Shown piece after piece: positions 19,954-29,071 of a DNA stretch of 49,132 bases. Below the pieces are notes generated by a model. It was not told where the DNA came from, did no database searches, and saw nothing but the letters and a program-made list of their open reading frames with translations. Each line of letters opens with the position of its first letter. Position 1 is the first letter of the stretch. Source of the stretch: Candidatus Saccharimonadota bacterium (GTDB taxonomy: Bacteria; Patescibacteriota; Saccharimonadia; Saccharimonadales; Saccharimonadaceae); contig RZYF01000003.1 of NCBI GenBank assembly GCA_010014665.1, forward strand, positions 1 to 49,132, read 5' to 3'. Made by a program: the position numbers and the translations under genes.

Positions 19954-21514
19954 CTAGTAGTATAACAAAATCTGCATCACTCTGCACACCAACCGGCAAC
20001 GTAGAGCCCAATGATTTTACACCCAGATTTTCCTCAAGACTAGCTAAAGTTTTCGGCATCTTGCCTAAGGTAGTGTCGTAAAGCTGTATGGCTGAGGGTG
20101 CCATATAATTCGTATCCCCTGACGACACATCAACAAAACCTGCATCTTCTAACATAGTTTGTTGACGCCCAGCAATACCTATGCGTGTTGACGCATTCAA
20201 AATTTCAATAGTAGCCGACTCTCCGAACTTGTTTTCTCCACCACTCATCTTTCTTGCAATATATTTTTGAATATCACTATAATCTTTGATACCTGCTATA
20301 GGCCGTACTATGCTTGCACCGTTCATACTACCTGTGGTTACAACAGGATGACCCTTCTCTACTAAACTAACTTGAACTATATTTTCTTGCTTCACATCTT
20401 CAGCAAGATTAACGAGTGTTTTAATCTCACCTGCCGAAAAATCACTGCGAATATTACTCCCCATCGCATCCAATATGCCACTCCAGGCAACAGGATTAGT
20501 CAATGTGCCGGCACTTAGTGCTTTATCACGAATCGCTAAAATCATAGCTTGTTGATTTTTCTCACGTACAAAATTACTCCCTTCAAAACCGTACCCTCCA
20601 CCGTCACCCCTAGCACGCACAAAGGCCAAAGCCTGCTCACCCTGAAGGGTGGACTGACCGTTAGGAAGTTTTAGCTTGGTATTATAGTCATAAATACCCC
20701 GAGGATCGTCACTACTGACCGTAACGACAACGCCACCGAGAGCAGTCGTTAGATCTCTTACGACACTGTAATTTACTTTTGTAAAATAGTGCATATCGAC
20801 TCCAAAAACTTCACCAACCTTCTCTTTAAGTAGTGAGGCGCCTTCAGATTCTCCTCCGCTCTCAACACCACAAGAATATAGAGCATTGATTTTACCGGAG
20901 AATCCAGCCAAACAAGCCCTACCGTAGTCTACCCATAAATCACGTGGCACACTGATCATTGTCACTTTTTTGTCTTCTTGATGTACCGAAATCATCATGA
21001 TACTATCTGTTAAAGCAGCCCCGGCGTGGTTAGGACCGTCCTCGGAAGTACCAAAAACAAGTATATTGGTCCAACCTTTTTCGTCTTGTTTTATCTGAGT
21101 ACCACTGCCTAGTAGGTCGAACAGATTTCCGCTAAAAACTCTGCCGCTATTTAAGATAAATTTTGTCAAAAAGTAACCTACAAAACCAAGAATAATTAGT
21201 CCAACAATAATTAGAACCACTTTTTTTTTCGGTTTTCGGTATCTTCGGGCTTTCCTCTTTGGTATCTCTTCGAGCCCAACAGCATTTAGTGAATCGTCAA
21301 TTTCAGAGCGATTTAATCGATCACCTCTTTTAGGTTGATCATAGGTTTTAGACTCAGGAGCGTTGGTAATTGAATCGTGTTTTGCAAGATCAACAGTATT
21401 AGTTGCCTGTAAACCAGGCCGTTTTGAATGATCTGTATGGAATTCATTATTATCAGCAGTTCGTCGCCTCACGACAAAACCATCTACACTATTTTTCTTT
21501 ATCTTAGGAGACAT
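19937..21514 (-). CDS. LytR-CpsA-Psr (LCP) family protein with LytR_C-like C-terminus
   Basis: TDSIMMISVHQEDKKVTMISVPRDLWVDY, GEQALAFVRAR; TM near residues 95-120. Confidence 0.92.
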   Translation of the reverse strand: MSPKIKKNSVDGFVVRRRTADNNEFHTDHSKRPGLQATNTVDLAKHDSITNAPESKTYDQPKRGDRLNRSEIDDSLNAVGLEEIPKRKARRYRKPKKKVVLIIVGLIILGFVGYFLTKFILNSGRVFSGNLFDLLGSGTQIKQDEKGWTNILVFGTSEDGPNHAGAALTDSIMMISVHQEDKKVTMISVPRDLWVDYGRACLAGFSGKINALYSCGVESGGESEGASLLKEKVGEVFGVDMHYFTKVNYSVVRDLTTALGGVVVTVSSDDPRGIYDYNTKLKLPNGQSTLQGEQALAFVRARGDGGGYGFEGSNFVREKNQQAMILAIRDKALSAGTLTNPVAWSGILDAMGSNIRSDFSAGEIKTLVNLAEDVKQENIVQVSLVEKGHPVVTTGSMNGASIVRPIAGIKDYSDIQKYIARKMSGGENKFGESATIEILNASTRIGIAGRQQTMLEDAGFVDVSSGDTNYMAPSAIQLYDTTLGKMPKTLASLEENLGVKSLGSTLPVGVQSDADFVILLGDGVN

Positions 21515-21613
21515 AACTTATGCTATTATACATGAGTTTTATGACCTACCCAATAAGGCTTTTTATCTAGATTATCTAGATTTTTAAGCCTTAGTGTTTT
21601 AGTTTAGTGTATT

Positions 21614-22228
21614 ATGGAGTACGTGAGTATACAGATAGATACATCATCCAAACAACATTTAACCGATATTCTAAACATTATTGGTTTTATATTAGCAGTC
21701 GTAATCGGCGCTTGGATGATAAATATGTTCGTCTTTCGTAGTTTTAATGTTAGTGGACCAAGTATGGAAGACACTCTACATACAAGTGATCGTCTAATCG
21801 TAAATCGATTACCTGTTACGTGGGACAGTGTCCGCGGGCGATCTTATGTACCAAATCGAGGTGACATTATTGTGTTCAGAAACCCTCAATTTGGATCGAA
21901 TGCCTTACATGACGAATATATTGTTAAACGTGTTATAGCGCTTCCTGGCGAATACGTTGAGTTGACTAACGGCAGATTCACTGTTTATAACGATTCTGAA
22001 AAAAATAATCCTATAGATGTCGACAAAGAGTACCCAGGAGCAAAATATCCCACTGAAGGTGAAGTTCACATGGAAGTACCAGAAGGTGAAGTATTCGTTG
22101 CTGGCGACAATCGCAATGGTGGGCACAGTTTCGATTCTAGAAATGGTCTTGGTACAGTGCCTTTTGCTTCAATCATCGGGCCCGTAGTAATACGTATTTA
22201 TCCTTTTGAACAAATTCGTTTATTCTAA
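21614..22228 (+). CDS. lepB: signal peptidase I
   Basis: FNVSGPSMEDTLHTSDRLIVNRL, VKRVIALPGE, VFVAGDNRNGGHSFDSRNGLGTVP. Confidence 0.93.
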   Translation: MEYVSIQIDTSSKQHLTDILNIIGFILAVVIGAWMINMFVFRSFNVSGPSMEDTLHTSDRLIVNRLPVTWDSVRGRSYVPNRGDIIVFRNPQFGSNALHDEYIVKRVIALPGEYVELTNGRFTVYNDSEKNNPIDVDKEYPGAKYPTEGEVHMEVPEGEVFVAGDNRNGGHSFDSRNGLGTVPFASIIGPVVIRIYPFEQIRLF

Positions 22229-22268
22229 AAATCGATAGTTTGTCGTTAATTAAACGGACTGGATAAAT

Positions 22269-23159
22269 TTAAAACAATAATTTCTTTAGATTATCTAAGT
22301 CTTTTTCTGACTTATAAGATATGATGATCTGACCACCTTTTGCGGTAGTTTTTTGTACTACTGGAAGAGAAAGTTTGTTGGCTAAGGCCTCAGTAAACTT
22401 TGTTTGAGTTCGTGTCGAACGTACCGCTGTGACACGTTGAGCATCTCCATCTTTTTTGTTGCCATTCTTATAGCCTATAACATACTGTTCAGCTTTCCTA
22501 ACACTCCAGTCCTCTTCTACTATGTGATCAAATAAATCTCTCTGAGCGGCTAGGTCATCGTGTAACGCCAATAATTGTCTACCGTGGCCTTCCGTGATCG
22601 TGCCTTCAGCTATAGCGTATTTTACATAATCCGGTAGCTGTAATAGACGCACGATATTACTGATTGAAGTTGATGAACGACCACCAACTCTTTTTCCGAT
22701 CTCGTCATTAGTAAGATTAAACTGATTTTTAAGTTTCAGATATGCTGTTGCCATTTCCATCGGATTAAGATCTTCGCGTTGTAAATTCTCAATCAAAGCT
22801 AGTTCGAGTTTATGTTGGCTAGTAGCGGTTCGGACTAAAGCCGGAATTTTTCTCAGACCGGCTAACCCTGCAGCTCTCCAACGACGTTCGCCGGCAATTA
22901 TCACAAATCCTTGTCGACGAGGGGCTACGACTATAGGTTGCAAAACACCAAATGTGATTATTGAATCAGCAAGCTCTTGTAATGAAACTTCATCAAATTT
23001 TCGTCTCGGCTGATCGGGGTTCGGAATAATTTCAGACAACTGTATATATCTTAGTTCAGAAATTTGACCATCGCTAGAGGCTGTCGGGTCAAATGTCTCG
23101 TCAAGCACATCGGTGGGTATTAGAGAATCAAAACCCCTACCCAAGCCTTTTTTACTCAT
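22269..23159 (-). CDS. parB: chromosome partitioning protein ParB
   Basis: PNPDQPRRKFDEVSLQELADSI, IIAGERRWRAAGLAG, ENLQREDLNPMEMA. Confidence 0.95.
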   Translation of the reverse strand: MSKKGLGRGFDSLIPTDVLDETFDPTASSDGQISELRYIQLSEIIPNPDQPRRKFDEVSLQELADSIITFGVLQPIVVAPRRQGFVIIAGERRWRAAGLAGLRKIPALVRTATSQHKLELALIENLQREDLNPMEMATAYLKLKNQFNLTNDEIGKRVGGRSSTSISNIVRLLQLPDYVKYAIAEGTITEGHGRQLLALHDDLAAQRDLFDHIVEEDWSVRKAEQYVIGYKNGNKKDGDAQRVTAVRSTRTQTKFTEALANKLSLPVVQKTTAKGGQIIISYKSEKDLDNLKKLLF

Positions 23160-23947
23160 GAAGCATCTCCTCTCGCCTGAATCATTCTTTTATTCACTTC
23201 CTCTGCCAAACTCCGGTAAGCTCTTGTGCCCTTACACCAACGATCATAAGTACCAACTGGTTCACCGTGACTAGGCGCCTCAGCAATTCGAACATTTCTA
23301 GGTATCGTAGTTTCAAACACCTTTCCTGGAAAATGCTTTTTTATTTCCTCGTAGACTTGGCCACTAAGAGTCGTCCGGCTATCAAGCATTGTTACAAGCA
23401 CGCCCAATATCTCGAGAGTTGGGTTCATACCTTTACGCACCAACTGTATAGTCTCAAGTAACTGTCCTAAACCTTCTAAAGCATAAAACTCAGCCTGTAC
23501 TGGTAATAGCACATAGTGAGCGGCAATTAGACCGTTAACGGTCAGTAGACTCAAACTAGGTGGACTATCAATAATCACATAGTCATACCCTTCTGTATCG
23601 GAGAGTGCGTCTTTAAGCCGAGTAAATCTATGTTCGGCTTTTGCCAGCTCGACTTCGGCATTGGCAAGTTGAGATGTGGCGGGAACAAGAGATAAGTTCT
23701 TGTAGTTGGTTTTTATAGATACGTCAGATATAGATGATTCACCATGTATCACATCCAGCACTGTCGCCTGTAGGTCAGTCTTATTGATACCGAGACCACT
23801 AGTGGCATTGCCTTGTGGATCAAAATCTATTAACAATACTTTCTTTTTCTTATCTTTGGCTAGGCTATATGCCAAATTAATACTTGTGGTAGTCTTACCG
23901 ACACCACCTTTTTGGTTGGTCACTGCCAGTATCACTGGACGGGACAT
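23156..23947 (-). CDS. parA: chromosome partitioning ATPase ParA/Soj
   Basis: NQKGGVGKTTTSINLAYSLA, DFDPQGNATSGLG. Confidence 0.95.
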   Translation of the reverse strand: MSRPVILAVTNQKGGVGKTTTSINLAYSLAKDKKKKVLLIDFDPQGNATSGLGINKTDLQATVLDVIHGESSISDVSIKTNYKNLSLVPATSQLANAEVELAKAEHRFTRLKDALSDTEGYDYVIIDSPPSLSLLTVNGLIAAHYVLLPVQAEFYALEGLGQLLETIQLVRKGMNPTLEILGVLVTMLDSRTTLSGQVYEEIKKHFPGKVFETTIPRNVRIAEAPSHGEPVGTYDRWCKGTRAYRSLAEEVNKRMIQARGDAS

Positions 23948-24044
23948 TTGTGTTTGTCCTCTCTTTTCATCTATAGTGCATTATAGCATGAGCGTGAAAA
24001 GATGTATATTTTCACGACTTTTCACAAACAGAGAACAATAATCC

Positions 24045-24416
24045 TTACGACAAACCTTCACGACTTTGTCGTTTTAGTAAAGATCTCGCACGCCAGCCAC
24101 GTTTTGGTGTAGTAGCATCCTTGTATTTTCTGAGTTGTTCACTTAATTTAGCTTCAATTATATCTACTGCTGCAAACATATTACTTGTCGAGTCTTGTGC
24201 GTGAAATACTTTACCCGGTACGGTAAGCTTAGCTTCGCATTCATATTTATTGCCATGGTCTCGATTAACCTCTCTCAAAATTACTTCGGCCTGTACGGTT
24301 TTTCGAGAGTGTCTTGGTAAAAATTTATCAAGTTTTCCGATCTTTTTAGTGACGTATTTTTTGATTGCCTCATCTGGAGTAAATCGTGCACTAGTTATGT
24401 CGATATGTTCGATCAT
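24045..24416 (-). CDS. hpf: ribosome hibernation-promoting factor / sigma54-modulation family
   Basis: MIEHIDITSARFTPDEAIKKYVTKKIGKLDKF...; start moved to MIEH, preceded by AAAGGAGG. Confidence 0.85.
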   Translation of the reverse strand: MIEHIDITSARFTPDEAIKKYVTKKIGKLDKFLPRHSRKTVQAEVILREVNRDHGNKYECEAKLTVPGKVFHAQDSTSNMFAAVDIIEAKLSEQLRKYKDATTPKRGWRARSLLKRQSREGLS

Positions 24417-24476
24417 ATAAGACCTCCTTTTTAAAGTACCATTCGTCATTTAAGCTATCTGGTACTATACTCTGTA

Positions 24477-25616
24477 TTATACGCTTTTTATGTCTTGTCC
24501 GATAGCTTCAGATATATTAGAAAAACCATCTTCTCTTAATAAATCTACTAGACCCCGATTTATCTCACCTATAAGTTGTGGCCCCTCAAATATAACTCCA
24601 GTCACTAGAGCCACAAGTGACGCACCAGCCTTGATTTTTTCATACGCATCCTGAGGTGTAAATACACCACCTATGCCTATTATTGTAAGCCTATCACCGT
24701 ACTTTTCATAAGTCTCCCGAATTAAACTAGTAGATATCTCGCGACATGGAGCACCACTCAAATTTCCTTTAACCGTATCGGGCAAATCGTCTAAAAGTTT
24801 AGCTTTTGTACGGTCTTTTAGTAAATTGCCTATACTAACTCCTTGTATATTGTGTTCTATGATCACGTCTAACAATAATTTAAACTCTTGCCACTTGAGA
24901 CTGATTGGCATTTTCACAAACACGGGCTTGTCTAGTTTCAAGTCATCAGTAGCCTGCAATAATTTCTTAAGTCGCTCTGGAATAATAAAAGGTTCGCCAC
25001 TATAAGTATTTGGACACGATATGTTTATTTCGTGCATACGTACGTTTGGCTCGCGCTCCATGCGCGCTAAAGTTACACAATAATCTTTTATTCCCTCAGT
25101 TTCCGAAACTACCTCTAGGTTGTTAGTCTTGGCAGCTGAAACACTAAGCGGAAAATTAATAAATAGCTTAGCCGGGTATCGAGATATTCGTTTAGCCACC
25201 TGTTCGGACCCTCGGTTAAACAAACCAGTATATACCACTAAAGATCGTGTTTTTTTCAGTCGATGGAACCAAGGACGTGGATTACCAGTACAGGGTACAG
25301 CTGTTACGGAACCAGCTGTCATCCACCCAAAACCGACCGCTCTCATCACCCCTACTGTATCGGCATTCTTATCCAAACCAGCCGAGAGACCAACTGGATT
25401 CTTAAATATAATACCGTGCAGCTCCTGTGCTAAGTATTTATCATTTTTGTATGCCCATATTTTCGGTACATCACGTACGAACGGAATACGCTGGACACCG
25501 CGCGCCATTCGAATCATTCCTTCATGCACCCTGTCTGGGGTATTCGCAAATAGTATTGGCTTCGCTAATTTGTGATAACCTAACCGCGTTAAGTGCCTGA
25601 CCTTTTTTCTGACCAT
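24477..25616 (-). CDS. pyrD: dihydroorotate dehydrogenase (class 2)
   Basis: NPVGLSAGLDKNAD, GSVTAVPCTGNPRPWFHRL, EINISCPNT, IGIGGVFTPQDAYEKIKAGASLV. Confidence 0.93.
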   Translation of the reverse strand: MVRKKVRHLTRLGYHKLAKPILFANTPDRVHEGMIRMARGVQRIPFVRDVPKIWAYKNDKYLAQELHGIIFKNPVGLSAGLDKNADTVGVMRAVGFGWMTAGSVTAVPCTGNPRPWFHRLKKTRSLVVYTGLFNRGSEQVAKRISRYPAKLFINFPLSVSAAKTNNLEVVSETEGIKDYCVTLARMEREPNVRMHEINISCPNTYSGEPFIIPERLKKLLQATDDLKLDKPVFVKMPISLKWQEFKLLLDVIIEHNIQGVSIGNLLKDRTKAKLLDDLPDTVKGNLSGAPCREISTSLIRETYEKYGDRLTIIGIGGVFTPQDAYEKIKAGASLVALVTGVIFEGPQLIGEINRGLVDLLREDGFSNISEAIGQDIKSV

Positions 25617-25618
25617 AT

Positions 25619-26866
25619 CTAAATCCTTTCTCGACCACCCATATATGGTCGTAATACTTCAGGAATTGTTAATGACCCATCTTCATTTTGATAATTTTCT
25701 ATTATAGCTACAAGAGATCTTGCCAGACTCACCGCTGTACCATTCAAAGTATGTAGTACTTCAACCTTTCCATCTTTACGACGAACACGTATATTGAGGT
25801 TTCGAGCTTGAAAATCTGTGCAGTTCGAACAGCTTGTCAATTCACGGAATTTTTTATCAACCGGAGACCAATACTCAAGATCATATTTTTTCGCAGCCGG
25901 CAGGCCTAGATCTCCCGAAGCAATATTAATGATATGGTATGGAACCCCAAGAGTTTGCCAAATCTGCTCTTCGAATTTAAGAATTTTTTCATGAATATCA
26001 CGTGATTGTTCAGGTAGACAAAAGGCGTACATCTCAAGCTTATTGAACTGATGCACGCGAAAGAGCCCACGCGTGAATTTACCATAAGTACCAGCTTCTT
26101 TTCGGTAACAAGGGCTATAACCTGCATACAATAGCGGTAAGCGGTCTTCGTCAATAATCTCATCTGCGTGATATCCAGTTAGTGGCGCTTCGGCTGTTCC
26201 GATAAGCATTAGGTTCTCATTATCAATAAAATACTCATTACTTTCAGTACTACTTTTTGGCGCAAAACCTGACCCGTAAGCAATCCTTTCGCTTACCATG
26301 TGAGGTACGGTCATAAACGTAAAGCCATTTTTCACGACAAATTCAAGCGCAAACTGATAGATTGCATTTTCAAGAAGCGCCAAATCACCCTTGAGGTAAT
26401 AAAACTTCGCTCCGGCAACTTTTGCACCTGCTTCGAAATCGACCCAGTCACGCTTTACGGCAAAATCTAGATGATCTATTGCTGTATCACGTTTATCACC
26501 CCAGGTTTTTATTTCAACGCTATCTTCCTCACCACCGATAGGAACGTCATCAAATATTATATTAGGAACAACATTCATTGCATCCGTATATTCACGCTCA
26601 GCATTCGTTAGATAGTCTTCACGCTCAGCAAGGGCAATCTTGATCTGTTTCCCTTCATCAATCAAGCTTTGTTCGGGCTTACCATCTTTCATCTTCGCGG
26701 CATTATTATTACGTTGAGTACGTAATTCATCAACACGCTGTTGTAATTCACGTCGTGCTTCATTAAGCTCGAGTAATTTTTTGATATCTACGTCTTTGTA
26801 CCCTTTTTGCAAAGCTGAGTCCTGGACACGCTCCGCATTCTCTCGAATAAAACGAATATCTAGCAT
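25619..26866 (-). CDS. serS: seryl-tRNA synthetase
   Basis: N-terminal coiled coil, TAEAPLTGYH, SPCYRKEAGTYGKFTRGLFRVHQFNKLEM. Confidence 0.96.
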   Translation of the reverse strand: MLDIRFIRENAERVQDSALQKGYKDVDIKKLLELNEARRELQQRVDELRTQRNNNAAKMKDGKPEQSLIDEGKQIKIALAEREDYLTNAEREYTDAMNVVPNIIFDDVPIGGEEDSVEIKTWGDKRDTAIDHLDFAVKRDWVDFEAGAKVAGAKFYYLKGDLALLENAIYQFALEFVVKNGFTFMTVPHMVSERIAYGSGFAPKSSTESNEYFIDNENLMLIGTAEAPLTGYHADEIIDEDRLPLLYAGYSPCYRKEAGTYGKFTRGLFRVHQFNKLEMYAFCLPEQSRDIHEKILKFEEQIWQTLGVPYHIINIASGDLGLPAAKKYDLEYWSPVDKKFRELTSCSNCTDFQARNLNIRVRRKDGKVEVLHTLNGTAVSLARSLVAIIENYQNEDGSLTIPEVLRPYMGGRERI

Positions 26867-26881
26867 GAATATAGTATACCA

Positions 26882-28246
26882 CTACTCAGTTCGCAGGGCT
26901 TCTATAGGATCTAGTTTGGCAGCTTTACGCGCTGGAAACCAACCGGCCAAAACTGCAATAATTATTAACGCAATTAGTAGTTCGACAGCTGAAAGCCATT
27001 CGAACTCAAGAAGATAATTACCTTCTCCTAAATTCAAGGTACTAGTAATCCAGGGATTTAAAAAGTATGTAGCTACCCAGGCCAAACCTACGCCTATAAC
27101 ACCACCGAAAAAGCCAATCCAAGCTGCTTCATAACGAAATAATTGAGATATCTTACGACTACGCATACCTAGCGCCTTCATGAGACCAATTTGACTAGTT
27201 CTCTCTAATACACTGATATACTGCGTATTGACAATCCCAAATACGCTAGCAACCAGAGCTAATACACCAAAACCGGTAACAATGTATTGCAATACATCTA
27301 CAAATTGAAATATTATTTGTTGCACATCCTCAGCAGTCATGGCATATATCTTGTTGTCTTTTTCTAGCCTTTGCTTGAGATCTACAGGGCTCACGCCATC
27401 TCGTGCACGAACGGTGATAGTGTAATATTTTCGATAATCATTAGTACCTTTTGTGGTATATTCTGATATTTCATATGCAGTACTGGAATCAATTACCACT
27501 GATCCATTGCCACCAGTTAGCGAGGATGAGCCATTTTCTCTAATAACCGCCCGGACTACGAACGTGACATCCTTTGTTTGACCCTGCATACGCTCTTCTA
27601 CCGCTTTAGCCCCTCCCGTCATGAAAAGTTGAGTTAGTTCTTCCTGAGAAGGTTGATTAGGCAAACTTTCTATTGTAACTATTACTTTTTTACCAATCAA
27701 CTCACTAGGCTTGAGCCCTAAAGTATCAGAGAAACCTTCTGGCAACACAATATCATTTTCGCCAATTCTCGTACCTTTTGAGGGTAGATTTCCCGCCACT
27801 ACGTCGTTTCTTATAAACGAATCATATCGCGATATGTTCATGGTATATTTCGTTTCACTACCTTCAAATCTAGTGTACTTGGCAGCTATCTGATAAAACG
27901 GCTCCACCCAATCCACGTCATTACGGTCTCGTAACGCATCTATATCTGCTTGAGTCACTAGATCGAGACCTGAACGGGCATCTCTACTATCGCTATATTC
28001 CTGTAACGGTGCGGATCCAACTCGGTTACCTTGGTTGAGCGATTTGTCTTTGAAAGCAATCAGGGTTTGTGGGTCAATGTTTGACTCTATGAGATTTTTT
28101 GAATATTCCCTAGTACCAGCCCCGGCCGCCAAACTCATCATAATCGTAAAAGATCCTACAGCAATAGCTAAACTTGTCAGAATAGTACGACCTTTTGATC
28201 GCCCGATATTTCGTCCAGCTCTATTCATAATATCTAATGTTTTCAC
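26882..28246 (-). CDS. ABC transporter permease (MacB/FtsX type)
   Basis: GRTILTSLAIAVGSFTIMMSLA; C-terminal FtsX-like region ERTSQIGLMKALGMRSRKISQLF. Confidence 0.9.
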   Translation of the reverse strand: MKTLDIMNRAGRNIGRSKGRTILTSLAIAVGSFTIMMSLAAGAGTREYSKNLIESNIDPQTLIAFKDKSLNQGNRVGSAPLQEYSDSRDARSGLDLVTQADIDALRDRNDVDWVEPFYQIAAKYTRFEGSETKYTMNISRYDSFIRNDVVAGNLPSKGTRIGENDIVLPEGFSDTLGLKPSELIGKKVIVTIESLPNQPSQEELTQLFMTGGAKAVEERMQGQTKDVTFVVRAVIRENGSSSLTGGNGSVVIDSSTAYEISEYTTKGTNDYRKYYTITVRARDGVSPVDLKQRLEKDNKIYAMTAEDVQQIIFQFVDVLQYIVTGFGVLALVASVFGIVNTQYISVLERTSQIGLMKALGMRSRKISQLFRYEAAWIGFFGGVIGVGLAWVATYFLNPWITSTLNLGEGNYLLEFEWLSAVELLIALIIIAVLAGWFPARKAAKLDPIEALRTE

Positions 28247-28980
28247 TGGATAATTCTCCTAGCTTTCGTGTTTTTTTGTGAGTACTTTGTTTTAACAGAT
28301 TTGCCCCAATCTCGCTCGCTTACAACATGACCGTCACGTAAATATATTTGTTGTTCACATTTATTAGCCAAATCAAAGTCATGGGTTACTACTACCAGGG
28401 TAGCTCCGTAATTCTTCGAATAATCAAACAATAGTTTTTCAATAACCGCCCCAGTAGCACTGTCAAGATTACCGGTTGGCTCATCAGCAAAGAGAATCTT
28501 AGGATCGTTAACGATAGCTCTAGCAATTGCTAACCGCTGTTTTTGACCACCCGATAAGTTTTTCGCTTTTTGTTTGGCTTTATCTTCGAGTTCTACTGCT
28601 CGTAGCGCTGCCATAATCTTTTCTTTACGCTGTCGATTAGGTACGTCAGCTATCTCGAGTGGCATACTAACGTTTTCGTAACACGTCTCGTTACCCTGAA
28701 CAAAAAAACTTTGGAATATAAAACTCATATCTTGAGCTCGAAACTTGTCGACTTCTTTTTTCTTAAGCATAGTAATATCACGACCGCCCATAATAACACT
28801 TCCGCTTGTCGCCGTATCTAAACCACTCATTATATGCATTAGAGTACTTTTACCACTACCACTTTTGCCGACTATCGCCAGCCTTGTGCCTTCGTCTATA
28901 CTAAAGCTAACGTCATCTAGAGCAACAAACGTATTGTCTTTTTTCCCATAAATCTTCCCAATTTGTCTAATTTCTATCAT
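28243..28980 (-). CDS. ABC transporter ATP-binding protein (MacB/LolD type)
   Basis: GKSGSGKST Walker A, LSGGQKQRLAIARA signature, ILFADEPTGNLD Walker B. Confidence 0.95.
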   Translation of the reverse strand: MIEIRQIGKIYGKKDNTFVALDDVSFSIDEGTRLAIVGKSGSGKSTLMHIMSGLDTATSGSVIMGGRDITMLKKKEVDKFRAQDMSFIFQSFFVQGNETCYENVSMPLEIADVPNRQRKEKIMAALRAVELEDKAKQKAKNLSGGQKQRLAIARAIVNDPKILFADEPTGNLDSATGAVIEKLLFDYSKNYGATLVVVTHDFDLANKCEQQIYLRDGHVVSERDWGKSVKTKYSQKNTKARRIIQ

Positions 28981-29071
28981 ATATATAGTATATAGGAACG
29001 CGTTTCATAAAAAAATAGACTTGAAACGTTTGCGTTTTCGCAGTAAAGTTATTCTAGCGGTAGAAATATCC

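Noticed and set aside
22269-24060. oriC next to parAB
   Set aside because: No DnaA-box cluster (TTATCCACA), dnaA, rnpA or rpmH was seen nearby.
25120-25575. 151-aa plus-strand ORF antisense to pyrD, and many other 60-110 aa ORFs inside conserved genes
   Set aside because: They overlap well-supported genes on the opposite strand or another frame and have no recognisable domain; treated as chance ORFs.
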